Assembly (NCBI GenBank): GCA_000727475.1
Contig: KL647297.1
Coordinates: forward strand, 2,499,577-2,563,576
DNA length: 64,000 bases
Direction of reading: 5' to 3'
Source: Sarcocystis neurona
Taxonomy: Eukaryota > Apicomplexa > Conoidasida > Eucoccidiorida > Sarcocystidae
Shown: in pieces, positions 24,348 through 35,900 of the stretch
How positions within the stretch are numbered: the stretch's first letter is position 1
How the letters are laid out: each line of letters opens with the position of its first letter
The notes under the pieces: model-generated
Databases searched by the model: none
What the model was told of the DNA's origin: nothing
The model's input: the letters and a program-made list of their open reading frames with translations, nothing else
Translations under genes and position numbers: made by a program

Positions 24348-25505
24348 GGGGTGACGTTTTAGAAGTAGTTGGCGCCTCGTCTGCTAGTCCGCTGGCGCAA
24401 AAGCTAACACTCGGAATTACTATCAAGCTGTGAAACGACGCATCACAGCGTTCACAGGGCGTTTTTTCTAATTGCTTGAGCAAGTTTCGTAGTTCCTGAA
24501 CGCTACGTGCTGGAGCTGTACGTGGCAAAAGTGCCATGGCAATCGCAGCGTTGCGTGCTATAAGGAAATTCTTGACCACCGTTCAACCCACATCCCAATT
24601 GTACTTTTAGCGTGGCAATTTTCCATCACTAAAAAATGGCAATTTGTCACATGAAGCAAGCGAGGAAACTTATTGCGCCGCACACAAAGAAGCAGTTTTG
24701 ACATGTCTGAGCACCAGACGAGACACAATCCAGCGCCGCGTTCCCCCTCGCCGTCAGAGGCCGACTTCGACAGCACTCACCGACTGCCCGACAATACGTT
24801 GGTAACCATACGCGTTTAAATGACACTCAAGAAGTCCACTGCTCAATAAAGGAACAACAAATGTTAGCCGTGCTGCCCAACATGTCGCGGCTTGATGTGT
24901 TGTGTACACCGTTTCAGCAGCCGATACCAGCACGAAAGACGCAGCACAGGAAGACCGTGTGTATGTTATTCGCGAGCCTCGCAGCAAATCCTTTTAAAAA
25001 AATCATGACGGGGCGTACGGCAGTTGACAGTACAGCAACGTCGGTGCGAGAACACGCGTATGTGTGTCTATAGAGTGTACCCGCGATGGGTATACCGCGC
25101 TCTTTAGGTGCTACATAGATTTTCTCCTCTGTCTTGTTGACCACGAAAGTACACACATTTGTGCCTTTACCTGAATGGGATGCACTCCTGCGTCTCACTT
25201 CAGCAGTGTGTTTGTTTAGCACAGTCTGCGCACAAGGAGCAAAGCCGACTGACCCGCTCGGGCTGGCGCAGCGAGCACTGCTCACATCTTCAGAAATCAG
25301 TGGACATGCACTAAACGGAGTTGTAAACGGCAGTGCACGACACCGACAGGCAACGCAGCAAGCAGACCGTCTCCTAACTTAGATCGGTGATTTCTTCTTC
25401 TGCGCCCACATGACGAACAAGGGAAAAGTGGAGACAGGATCTGAAACGCCTGTCTCCTGTGCTACACGCGTCCAGCTTTGCTCGGGCAAAACTGAAGAGA
25501 TTTAC

Positions 25506-25688
25506 CGGCAGCGCGTCCTCGCACACATCATCGCACGTGCCAGTGAAAATGTTCTGCATGTGCTGCACGAGTGCCGCTGGCAACTGGACCACCTCTGGAA
25601 TCTCCGTTGTGATCTTAAATCGGCATTGCGCGTCCTCAGCGACCCAGTACTGTGGGCAAGGCAAACGCCCGCCGCAGCGGAGGCGCAC
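25506..25688 (-). CDS. clean internal exon of an unrecognised Cys-containing protein
   Basis: On the minus strand a GGGTTCAG acceptor precedes 25688 and a CCG|GTAAAT donor follows 25506. The 61 codons between are open, with phase 0 at both ends. The product has five Cys (LRCGG, LPCPQYW, AQCRF, GTCDDVCE) and an amphipathic middle. No family was recognised. It lies upstream of the copy-1 GILK/RVxF gene on the same strand. A further minus-strand frame at 25285-24914 ends in a possible donor (CATTCAG|GTAAAG, about 25169), but I could not join the pieces in phase. Confidence 0.35.
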
Positions 25689-27144
25689 CTGAACCCCCGT
25701 GCGGATGTTTTTTCCGAACGCGTTCTCGTTATTCGCAATGCTTCAGCCAAAATACTTCCGAGGGTTCCAGAGATAAGGGCTGGTGTGGCCGTCTATCTGA
25801 TAGAAAACTACCACCTAGGAGTGTCTGTCCTCTAAGCTAAAGATCCGTTTGTGACGGATCTCCCTTTACGTCACTAGAGAATTGTACCGGATGAACTACT
25901 AGTCTAAAGTGCTGCGTTCTGAGCGAAGAACAGAGTGCATGTGAGCCAGTGCGCTGTCGACAGCAGCAAGGATCTGCAAGGACTCGAAACCCCTTTTAAT
26001 ATAAGACGCGTTAACCCGATTGAGACGCACACTCCGAGGATGAATCAACAGGTGACTAAGGTCACCACCTTACCCCGTTCCTCCAGCAGCGGACGAATCA
26101 TTATCGGGATCGTTCATATACATTCATGCGTTACGCAGAGAATACGAAGAAACGGTAGGACCACCGTGGCTCGCTAGCTGCTTCTGGCCACTAGCGATCC
26201 CATTTACACGCAGGGCTGGCATCTGCACACGGACTGTGATTGCACACATGTATGTGTGCAAGTGCATGTCGGACATTTTCTGCGGCCTCCCCTATTTTCA
26301 CAGCATGCACGCAGCCGTCCCTGCGATGTTTCACGTGGCCAACGACATTTCGACACGGCTCGTAAAAGTCTAGACTCTCAGCCAGACTTGTTTATGAGAC
26401 TGTGTCTCCTCCAGTGGAAACTGCGGCTCACACGCATTCGCGCCCTCCGACCTCAAGTCGCCTTCAGTTACAAATTCAGAGCGTATGCAGGTATGTCTCA
26501 ATTCCTCCACTATGCGCTAATCAACTAGTCATGCGAACACATCGTGTCACGGACACCTTTTGCGCCCTTTGCTGGCTGCAGCCTCTCGTCGGGTATAGTT
26601 CCAGATCCCTACTCGATGAACACGGCAGTCGGCCTAACTTCCGAACTCGACCTCGTACATTCTTTGCATTCGTATCCAAGGCGTGATAATCGTCGAGTAA
26701 ACTTCTTACTTATACCATGGTGTATTGTGTGTGTTCTTGCTCTATCCTTCACCACACCACCTCATTTCCACCTTACCTTTAAGAAACATGATATGGTCCC
26801 TATCCTGCTTGGAAACCTGCGTATCAGGTCGTAGTGGGTACGTAATTGGGGGAGGTGCTGATTGACTACTAATTAGGAACTAGTTCTTCACGGATGTGAA
26901 GTCAGAGGTTTCAAGCCCCTCCCGCCCATCCATTCATTTTGTCCGCTCTTCACCCTGCAGCGACTGGATCGTCGATCTTTGATTTTCTCTTGAAATGCGT
27001 GGCAGTTTCCAGAGGGCGCAGACAACAGTTTGCTTCGTGGGTTCGGATTGTATGTGCACCTAGGGCCCACCTGAAGTAAGAGATGCACCCGCTTGCGGAC
27101 GATGTGCCGTTGGATCGTCAAAACGGCAGAGGCAGAGGCACGGT

Positions 27145-27948
27145 TCAAGTGCCGCTTTCAGCGCTCGACTTGAGCATCGTTGTCGTGGACCTCTCAGGAT
27201 CTCGACCACTTCCTTTTCTCCTTCTTCGTCGTCTCCTTTTCCTGCCTCTCCGCCCCTTCGTCCTGCTCCTCCTTCCGGTTATGCCTGTCGTCGTCTTACG
27301 CTCGTTTCTTCTTCCGGTTTTTTGCATTTTCCGCACCCACCTGGTACTGTGAGTCGATGTGCGAAGCCGGCCAACACGAGTGTTGGCCCCATTTTCTCCC
27401 GTATACTGTTGACGAAGTTCCCCAGGTCGCTCTTTGTGTTCTGTCGGGCCGCTCTTTTCCTGTCCTACTTTCGTGATACTTGAATTGGCACTTGTGTGTC
27501 TGAACTTCGACGGGCTCAGAGTCATTCCGCACCGGCGCTGTGCCACAGCAAATCTCGACGCGACAGCAGCGCTCGCGACGTCGCTTTTCCGCCTGGATCC
27601 TTGCCCGGTTATGTCCTCCTGTGTACTCGGGGATACATTTTTATCAGCTACGCCGTCCCCCTCTTTATCCGCCTCGACGGAAACATCTGTTTCTGTTGCT
27701 TGGTTGAGCAGAAGTTCTTCAAGCTTCGTTGCTTCAAAAGTACGTGGAGGCTTGAGTATCCCCTTAAGACTTCCCACGGGTAACTGTGGGGAGGAGAAGC
27801 TAACACAGCTGTTCATAAAAAAAACTGAAGCGACGTTCAACAGCTGGATACCAGCAGCGGGCAGCAACCTACATCGCGCCGTTCCCCTCGTATGAATGTT
27901 TGGTCCACTCCGCCGTACTCCATCGTTTCTAAGGGGCGTGCAACGCAT
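27145..27948 (-). CDS. GILK protein, candidate PP1-binding regulator, copy 2
   Basis: 267 codons from an ATG at 27948. An Arg-containing start and a hydrophobic stretch (AAGIQLLNVASVFF, 31-44) precede CVSF (48-51), LPVGSLKGILKPPRTFE (56-72; GILK at 27751-27762), an acidic segment, Ser/Thr-rich sequence and a basic C-terminus with RKRRRRRRRK at 236-245. The order VSF, PVG, GILKP-RTFE, acidic region, Arg-rich tail is the same as in copy 1, so the two are paralogues. The basic residue before VSF in copy 1 is Cys here. The second RVxF is replaced by DVSV (88-91). Docking may therefore rest mainly on GILK, as in PP1 inhibitor-2, whose N-terminus also has KGILK. A CTTCTCCTCCCCACAG acceptor-like site before LPVG means an intron boundary there cannot be excluded. 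Confidence 0.55.
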   Translation of the reverse strand: MRCTPLRNDGVRRSGPNIHTRGTARCRLLPAAGIQLLNVASVFFMNSCVSFSSPQLPVGSLKGILKPPRTFEATKLEELLLNQATETDVSVEADKEGDGVADKNVSPSTQEDITGQGSRRKSDVASAAVASRFAVAQRRCGMTLSPSKFRHTSANSSITKVGQEKSGPTEHKERPGELRQQYTGENGANTRVGRLRTSTHSTRWVRKMQKTGRRNERKTTTGITGRRSRTKGRRGRKRRRRRRRKGSGRDPERSTTTMLKSSAESGT

Positions 27949-28421
27949 CGCGTCTGACCCTCGCTGCTACCTACACGACTTGTCATGGGGTTCCAACGAA
28001 TCCTGTCCTGTGGTGACTACGCAGCAGTAGAAAGCACACACGAGCATAAACCTGTTGTAATTTGTGTAACAGTTTGGACGGCAGACGTAAAAAATTACGC
28101 TCGAACTTGTCTCTTGAACCTGGAAGGAGGTGTGTTTGAAGACTTTCACTTTATGCTCTCGAGTACAAAGTAGACACGACAGTCACCGCTCCCAGCCGGG
28201 ACTACGCATCAATTAACACAGCGGCGGTGGTGAGCCGGTCTTGTTGTGCCCGTGTTTTTCGTGCTGATGCTGAGCTCTCGGAAGCAGCAATATGGACCAC
28301 CGCAATGACAGTGCTACAACCACCGGAAGGGAGAGTGACCAAGCGGGAACAGCGTGAAATGACGCCCGCATGTGGCATTACAGTTACCCTTCAGACAGCA
28401 AAAAATCAGGGTAATGCGTCT

Positions 28422-28736
28422 TCACCACCTTGACCGTGACATTTTTGGAAGTTGATTTCGGGCACGGAAGCAAACAGATACGTACTCCGGCGGCTGCTCT
28501 TGATGCCACTTCGTCGGTCCAGCGAGCGGCGCTTGATACTGCTGTAATGTGTCCTTTTGTGTCTCTTTACCATCTGTCGATGGATTTGGAGAGGATATTC
28601 GTAGATCACCTGCTCGTGTTCTTGCAGTAGCCCATTGGAGCGGCTTTGATGTTGCTGCTCGGTCTGCTACAGCGTCTGCTTCTGCTGCCACTTTTCCTGT
28701 TTTCACTTTGTTTTCCCGTGTCTCCTGGTGACGCAC
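28422..28736 (-). CDS. uncertain hydrophilic ORF upstream of copy 2
   Basis: About 104 minus-strand codons rich in Arg, Thr, Gln and Pro (AGDLRISSPNPSTDGKE, PPEYVSVCF), ending in a stop. It could be an exon 5' of the copy-2 GILK gene, but no matched donor and acceptor were established and no family was recognised. Plus-strand frames across the same DNA look less protein-like. Confidence 0.2.
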   Translation of the reverse strand: MRHQETRENKVKTGKVAAEADAVADRAATSKPLQWATARTRAGDLRISSPNPSTDGKETQKDTLQQYQAPLAGPTKWHQEQPPEYVSVCFRARNQLPKMSRSRW

Positions 28737-29621
28737 GTAAGGAAAACGTTATACTCTTTTTGTACTGGAGAGGCGAGCTACGCATCCGGTAAACACAAAC
28801 ACGAGCGAGCGCTCACGTGTACACAATTGCCGAAGTACTGTGCGCCTAACTCTTCATGTCCCTGTGTATGTTCGTGACGGTATGCCTGTTAAGGACCCGA
28901 ATTAAACAGAAGTAGAAGGTCGTTTCATCTCGTAAAGCATGTTCAGGAAGTGCACACTAAATGAACGTATTAGCTCCCACTCGGTGTTCCTGTAAGCTGC
29001 TATCCCCCACAGGTAAACCACACAACTAAATAACTCAGAATAAATATTCAGAGTATCCTTAGGTTACCACTGGCAGTCCGCAGGTTTCTTGCTGCTGACG
29101 CGGCGAAATGTAGGCGTGCAGGTGCCCACGACCGGCTGATGAGTGTCGTATGGGAGAGTCGGCAGACGAGGTAGTGCGAGGATGTCATATCTGCGGCCTG
29201 ATCACGAAGGTGGTACTGACTGCAGGCGGTCTCCTTGCTGACAAAACGCCGGTTGCACCTGCTGGCCGCTGTATCAAGGAAAATCCTGTAAACTTGAATG
29301 AACTGAGGCAGTGAGCAGCTCAAGATCCAAAACTACATGGACTCACGTCCGCTTAATTCACTGAGCACACTGTGAGAACTGCAGACACCACTGCGTATTC
29401 CAGCGTACACGTGCGAACTCGTACTCATGCCATGACAGTGAGAAGACAGACCACGTGACGGTACTGCTACAACCTTCGTCCATCTTGCAACGCGTTACAG
29501 AGACCAAAAAGGTAAGGGCGCTTGTGCATCCGTCATGGAGTATTAAATTACATGCGGCGTTTTCCCGTATATAGCCCGTGGTGTATGTAATAGTGGACAG
29601 TGTACTAGATGTATTGCTTAA

Positions 29622-29807
29622 TCACGCATAGAGTACGTGTGTCGCCAGTTCCTCCTTGCAGGGAAAAGCATACCTACGTTCCAACTGTGCATATCCGTAG
29701 GCTTGCCGCACGCCGCGTAGTTCAATCAGATAACCCTGCGAATCACGGGGTATGTGGAGGGCGCAGACCGCCTTAGCAGTAACCTCAGCAACAGCTCCAA
29801 ATGTCCT
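29622..29807 (-). CDS. candidate terminal exon, unrecognised protein
   Basis: On the minus strand a strong acceptor (TCCTCACTTTGCAG) precedes 29807. The next 61 codons are open to a TGA at 29622. The product (RTFGAVAEVTAKAVCALHI, then RDSQGYLIELRGVRQAYGY) has balanced, protein-like composition unlike the surrounding TA repeats. A frame further upstream (about 30200-30060) is also protein-like and could be the preceding exon. I do not recognise a family. An internal GTATGC offers an alternative donor. Confidence 0.35.
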   Translation of the reverse strand, partial: RTFGAVAEVTAKAVCALHIPRDSQGYLIELRGVRQAYGYAQLERRYAFPCKEELATHVLYA

Positions 29808-30042
29808 CTGCAAAGTGAGGACGCAGTAGTGTGTAAACGTGCGTTGCACCCAGGGCGAGACTCGCGCCCGTACGCGGACGCACGCGTGCAAATATGTGTA
29901 GGGAGACTTGTTCTGCGGCGGGTTACATACGGGAATGCATATGTGTACACAAACAAATATGTAGTAAGTAAGTAAGGTGAAGGAGAAGGAGTGAACAAGC
30001 GTTGTACACACGAAAGTGTATACATGATTACAGCTAATATAT

Positions 30043-30552
30043 ATGAAATTATTCGGTAAGATGGACAGGGTGGCAAAGCGTTGCGTAGAATGCGTCCACT
30101 GGTTTGCTTTGAATGTCGAAGTATCGTACGTGCCAGCGTTCAGGGAAACCGGCCGATCTTTAATGATGGAGGCTGCAAATGTAAATGGGTGCGCGTCTGA
30201 ATTGGTAGCTGCGTGCACACGCGTAGACGCGCGGAGGCAAGAGAAGACCCACAAAGGAGATCGAAAGAGCTTTTACACACGTCGCCGCACACAAAAATTT
30301 ATACAAAATTCTCTGCAAAGGTGTACAGCCAGTGGTGCTGCGACGGCACTACCAACCAGCGTGCAACAGAAACAGCAACAAAACCAGCTGTACTCCGCTT
30401 GTGTACACCGTCAGGTGAACGAGGTTCTCCACTATGCAACAGTGGCAGAGTACGCGTACCTACCCAGTGGTCTTGTCAGAATACTAGAGCTACGCGCGCT
30501 CAGTTGTTTCAACGGAGTAACTGATGTGCCTCCGCTCATATTTACCGGCTGA
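30043..30552 (+). CDS. uncertain ORF of 169 codons
   Basis: ATG-started plus-strand frame in fairly repeat-poor DNA. The product is basic in the middle (SFYTRRRTQKF) with a short Gln run (QQKQQQNQ). It overlaps candidate minus-strand exons at its start. No domain was recognised and no flanking splice sites were found. It is as long as a small gene, but chance frames of this size occur here. Confidence 0.25.
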   Translation: MKLFGKMDRVAKRCVECVHWFALNVEVSYVPAFRETGRSLMMEAANVNGCASELVAACTRVDARRQEKTHKGDRKSFYTRRRTQKFIQNSLQRCTASGAATALPTSVQQKQQQNQLYSACVHRQVNEVLHYATVAEYAYLPSGLVRILELRALSCFNGVTDVPPLIFTG

Positions 30553-31589
30553 GTGCTTATCCTGTGTACACGAAGACCTCTGTGGAACTCTTTGTCTCTC
30601 CCTTCCTCCATGTCAATCTGTAGATGTGCATACGCATTTGGATGAGGGTAGATTCGAGTAGTCGCATCCGGAGCAAACGTGGTAGATACTATATCAACCG
30701 AAAACCATCGATCCCCGAAAAACAGCAGCAGCAACTCCTGCATCTGTACTGCAGGAATCCCAGCACTAAGTCAGCAGCGGCAGCAGTGACGAGGCTTGAA
30801 CCAGCGGCGGCACACGCACAGGAAACACTTCAAAACAGCCGCAGACACTTATGAGGGGGCGTCAGTTCGTCCAACAAAGGAGCCAGCTGTCACGAAATGC
30901 AGCCGGTAAGAGCAACAACAGGAAGACGGAGCAGCAGAGCTGGTGGGTAGCCGCACTGTCAGTCAAGCAGCGCAAGCACCAGAAATGTGACCGTGACAAG
31001 TTCCTCCACCTTGTGTGTGAGAACTGGGGGCAGCAGATTCTACACTAAATGCAGCATCACCACTGGGAAGCATCAACCCCACCAGAGCGAGACAGGTTGC
31101 ACGAGTGTCAGCAGCAAGCGTCCAACAGCAATAGCAGCCGAATCGGGAAAGGAGCCGGAGAAACAAATAGGTCCTGCAGCAGCAGGTGTCGGAGCAGGCA
31201 TCGAGCGGGCGTGCAACCGGTGGAGAAAAACGAAGCAGCAGAGTAGTAGGCCGGCGGCCTTGACAGCTGAGACCAGGCGTCGACACCGGCAGCAAACGAA
31301 GACCGTCACAGAAGGGGGAATAACTCGGTCCGTTCCTGAGCAACATAGCACAGGAAGAACCGGTAGTTCTGATTTTCTCCTTCAGTTGATCACACCTCCG
31401 GCATCTTTATTAGTTACCCGGTAACACATAGCGTGTCCCTCGACCGCTACCAGGAACACACCGCTACGTTGGCTCCACTTGGGCACTGTACGCCGTGCGC
31501 TTAATAGTTATAATTACTACTGATAATGAGAATAGTGATACACAACTACACACGTGTATATGTCTACAGGAGTAAATGCAGAATTTTCG

Positions 31590-32112
31590 GTGTCTGCTGC
31601 GGCGCATGTGCTAGCCTGGACGCCTACCGCTCGCTGCAGGAGCTGCAACTGCGGGTGGGGGTCCTCGTGGGGGGCATGCGTGTGTGCACTGCACGAAGAG
31701 AAACTCAGAGAGCGAAATGCCTCGTCATTGTCGTGCTTTTCTCATCACACCTTCTTCCGCTGCTTTCTGGGCAGCACGCCAGGTCCCACCCGGAGAGGCA
31801 AGACTGTAGCGGTGCAGCAACTCCTACGATGTACGCAGAGAGTAGACGGCGGCATTGAGGGAACACTGATGGCAACAACAGCTATCTGTTGGCTCCCTTC
31901 TCTTACTTGTTTTCCTTCCTTTGTCTCTGCAGAGCGCGGACCGAGCAGACCCACCAACTCTGCTAGAATCATACATATCAATGTTGCCGCCCACACAACG
32001 GCCGCATGCGTCCCAACCCCCCGACGAAAAACTGCTGCTGCACACCGCAGACGGACGCGTACAAGTCTACATAAGAATTCAACGGTGCACTCAATCTCCT
32101 TTATATTTGTGA
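31590..32112 (+). CDS. exons of an unrecognised gene, 5' of the nucleotidyltransferase gene
   Basis: Three protein-like plus-strand pieces lie in order. About 31613-31658 encodes LDAYRSLQELQLR, with GTGGGG after it. After a good acceptor (CTTCCGCTGCTTTCTGGGCAG, ending at 31774) comes TPGPTRRGKTVAVQQLLRCTQR. After TTTGTCTCTGCAG (ending at 31932) comes SADRADPPTLLESYISMLP, a Pro-rich turn, then DEKLLLHTADGRVQVYIRI, ending at a TGA at 32110-32112. The last two pieces can be joined in phase through an AGA|GTAGAC donor. The first joint is not resolved and no 5' end was found. The family is unknown to me. Confidence 0.45.
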
Positions 32113-32988
32113 CAGACATATCTTCCTCTGTCTCCCTGCACCCGTGTACCTGAGTTTCTCTGGACCCATGCATAGACGGTCGAGTTGTAGAACTCGACCT
32201 GCATACACCCCTATACACATGGATGTGTCTGCCTCTACAAATACCTGTTTCGTATGGCAATTAAGTAACATCCTCCTTGAGGGCTCGACATCGCTGTCTG
32301 CGCTTAGACGTCGAGACATAAGCACCTCTGTGATGAAGACCAGTCATCAGCGGTAAGGTGCGTCATGCCACACGTGTACATATTTTAGACACACGTAACA
32401 AATACAGGCGTACGCTTGTGCGTTACTCAGGCATTGCAGTCTCCACTACTTTCTAAGCTTCATCTCAAGGGGCTGCCCCTTGGCTTCTCTGGACCAGCGT
32501 CTCATCGCAGGATGTCAAATGGTCGATGTTACATGCGGAAGGTGTGGTTGTCGCTACAGTGTTGCGGCTCCTTTAGCGTTTCAACCGCAGCAGCAGCAGC
32601 AACAGCCTTCCGTGGACAATATCACATGTACGTATATCTATAATATGTGTATATCCTTGGATGTACGTAAGTTTTCAGCTAGTAGTTACCTGCAACATCG
32701 GCTCTACTGCGGCGTGCTCCTTTGGTAGGAGCAGCGCAGGAGACTGCGGTGTTGCTGTTACAGCAACAGTAGTATCTGATACTGCAGCGGCTCCCTGCAA
32801 CGGCGGTGCTGCTGCTGCGCCCTGGTTAGTGCCGCTGCCGCAAATCCGGGCTGTGCTGCTTCTTTGCAGCAGTCTTCCTCGTAGCGCTGCTACAAATGCT
32901 GAGACAACGACTCTTCCTCTGCCCCTCGCGGCTGCTGTAGCTGCTCCTGTGGAAAGCGGTTCTTGGGGCGCCTGCTTGAAACAGGGAG

Positions 32989-35900
32989 ATGCGGGGTCTG
33001 ATGCGTGCTGCAGTGCAGCTTGGGCTGCAGGAGACGCGTGCTGCAGCTGCCTGTCGGGCTTGCTGCTCTTTCAAAGGAGCGTCTCACGCCCTTCGCTACG
33101 AAGCGACAGCCGCTGCCGCAGCGAGTGCCGCAGCAGCAGCAGCCGCAGCACTGCATGCGGCTGCGCCAGCAGGAGCCCCAGCAACAGCAAGCCCAGCAGC
33201 ATCCGCACGAGAAACAGCAGCAAGAGGGTCAGCAGCGACACCTGCAGCGCTAGAAGGGCCTGCAGCAGCGGCAGCAGGCGCAGAACGGGCAGCACCGCGG
33301 GCAGTTGCAGCAGCATCACCAAGGACAGCAGCGTCAGCACCGGCACCAGCTGCTGAAGCAGCATCCCCAACAGGGCCAGAAGCAGCAGCAGCCCCAGCAG
33401 AGGCAGAAGCAGCACCTGCCCCAGCGAGGGCAGCAGCAGCATCAGCAGCGCCAGCGACGGCCGCGGCAGCAACGCCAGCGAGTGCAGCAAGAGCAGCGTC
33501 AGCAAGGGGAACACAAGCAGCAGCAGCTTTAGCGAGGACAGCAACAACAGCAGCAGCAGCACGGGCGGCACCGTCAGCAAGGACAGCAGCATCAGTATCA
33601 TCAAGGACAGCAGCACCAGCAAGGACAACAGCAGGAGCACTCTCAAGGGCGGCAGCAGCAGCACCAGCAGGAGCAGCACCAGTACCAGCAGCAGAAGCAC
33701 CAGCAGCAGCAACACCAGTACCAGCAGCAGCAGCAGCACCAGTACCAGCAGCGGGCGCACCAGGAAGAGAAGCAGATGCTCGGGTGTACTTATCAGAGAG
33801 ATGCTGGCATCGTCGAAGCAACGACTGGGATTTGATGACGCACAAAGGACCGCATGCATTAGCAAAGTGTATAGAGCTGCGTGCGAGCAGGAAATTAGAT
33901 AATCTGACTTGTGCCACCTCTGGGCTTTCGAGCCGCTGCAGGAGCGTGTGTTCTCAGGGCTGCGTCCCCTCCTGCGGGCGTGGTGGCGTCACGGCCACCT
34001 GGAGGATCCCTTGGAGCAGGTGCAGCAGCAGCAGCGTGACTCAAAGCAGCAGCAACTGCAGCAGAGGTCTTCACGGGACGGGCAGCAGCAACAGCAGCGT
34101 CTGTAGGGCTTCCAGCAGTCGTGGTAACACCAGCTGTGAAAGCGGTGCCGGCCGCAGCCTCAGCAGGCGCTGCAGCTCGTACGTCTACAGCAGCAGCAGC
34201 GGCAGCGTCTGCTCTGCCCGTGGCCGCAGCAGCAGCAGTTTGGTGGGAAGCGAGGGACGACCGAGCTGCTGCAGCGGCACCAGCAGCAGATGGGCAACAA
34301 GTGAGCAGCGTCATTTTTTACTGTCTCCTACGCAGAAGAGAAAGCTGCGAGCTGCTGCTACTGTTGCTGCTGCCGGTGCTGCTGGAGACGCGGCCTGGCG
34401 GGCTAGCGCGGCAGCAGCTACTGACGAAGAGACAGCAGTTCTTCCCCCGGTGGCAGCCACAGCCGCATCCAGACAATTTTGTAGAGAGGGTGAAGCACTG
34501 CTGCATGTGCGTGCCTTCTTCCTCACCTCGTCTTCGTCTCCCTGCTCTCTGTCCCCGCCTTCTTCGACTGTTTTCTCACCCGCACTTTCTGCCCTTCCAG
34601 CCTCCTCTTCTTTTTCTGCTGTTCCTGCTTCTCTTGGCGTTTTTGATGCTTCTGCCTCATCTACGTATTCCTCGCCTTCACACAGTTCTACGTCATCATG
34701 GAAGAAAACGCCATCAGCAGCCGCTGCCAGACTTCGCGTGCATCCAGTTGCTGCGCGTCGGGTTGCGGCGGCTTCATCTTCCTGCCCTTCTGGTGCACTT
34801 GCCTTTGCTGAGGAAATTTCTGCCCCTGCCGCGGGCGATTTACTACTTCTAAAACATACGTTTCGAACGCCTGCTGCAGCAAATTTGGGTGCTGCTGCTC
34901 CTGCTGTCTGTACCACTCCTGCAGCCTTTGCCCCTCCTGCTGCCTTTGCCGCTTCTGCTGTCTCTGCCGGTCCTGCTGCGTCTGCCGCTTCTGCTGCTTC
35001 TGCAGCTCGTGCTGCCTCTGCAGCTCGTGCTGCCTCTGCAGCTCGCGCTGCCTCTGCAGCTCGCGCTGCCTCTGCAGCTCGCGCTGCCTTTGCGGCCCCT
35101 GCTGTCTCTGCCCCTCCTGCTGCCTCTGCCGCTCTTGCTGCGGCGTGCGCTGCTGCTGCGTGGGCCTCCGCTGCTGCGTCGGTTTCTGCGACTGCATCTG
35201 TTGCTGCTTCTGCATCTGCCGCTGCTGCTGCTGCTGTACCTTGTGATGCCATTACTGCCGCATGCATTCCCGGTCCTGCTGCTGCGTGCGTTCCTGCTGG
35301 TGTTTCCACAAATCCTGTGCCCCGTTTTGCTGCTGTGGGGTCTTTCCCGTTTCCCACTGTTGTTGTTGTTACTGTTGGTTCTTCGTTATCAGCAGCACCC
35401 CAGCCGTTTTCCTGGGGGCAGCAGATCCGCCATTTTTGTACTGTAGCAGCACCATCGCGTGTAGAATCGCGGCGCGCAGCAGCAGCAGCAGAATTACCTG
35501 AGGCTGCTAGGTGGCCCGGCCGGAATGCTGCGCGCGTTTCCGCTGCTGCTGCTGCTGCGCGCTTACCTCCTGTTGTTGCTGGTGTGTCGCCTGTCGCTGC
35601 AGCAGCAGCAACACGTTTATGGACAGACTCTTGTCTAGGAGCTGCGCACTTTTTCTCCCAGGAAGAAGCAGCGCTGTACATGACAGCAGCCCACGCCCCG
35701 GCTGCTGCAGCAGCGTCAGCAGCAGGCGGAGGCGCAGCACCAGACGAGGACCGAAGAGCACAGGAAGATGTTGCCCGCGCAGCAGGAGATTGCCCACAAG
35801 CAGAAGTAGCAGCAAGCGAGGCAGCAGAAACACCAGCAGGAGAGGCACCAACGGCTGCAGCAGAAGAAGCAGAAACAACGGTGTCTCACAAAACAGAAGC

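Noticed and set aside
15950..30000. Possible LTR retrotransposon
   Set aside because: Related blocks at 23.0-24.3 and 27.1-27.9 kb first suggested element copies. No reverse transcriptase, protease, integrase or long terminal repeat was seen, and the shared part is a protein block with GILK/VSF motifs.
34311..35681. Minus-strand 456-codon Ala-rich ORF
   Set aside because: Lies inside nucleotidyltransferase exon 1. Trinucleotide repeats keep all frames open and no splice link to a minus-strand domain was seen.
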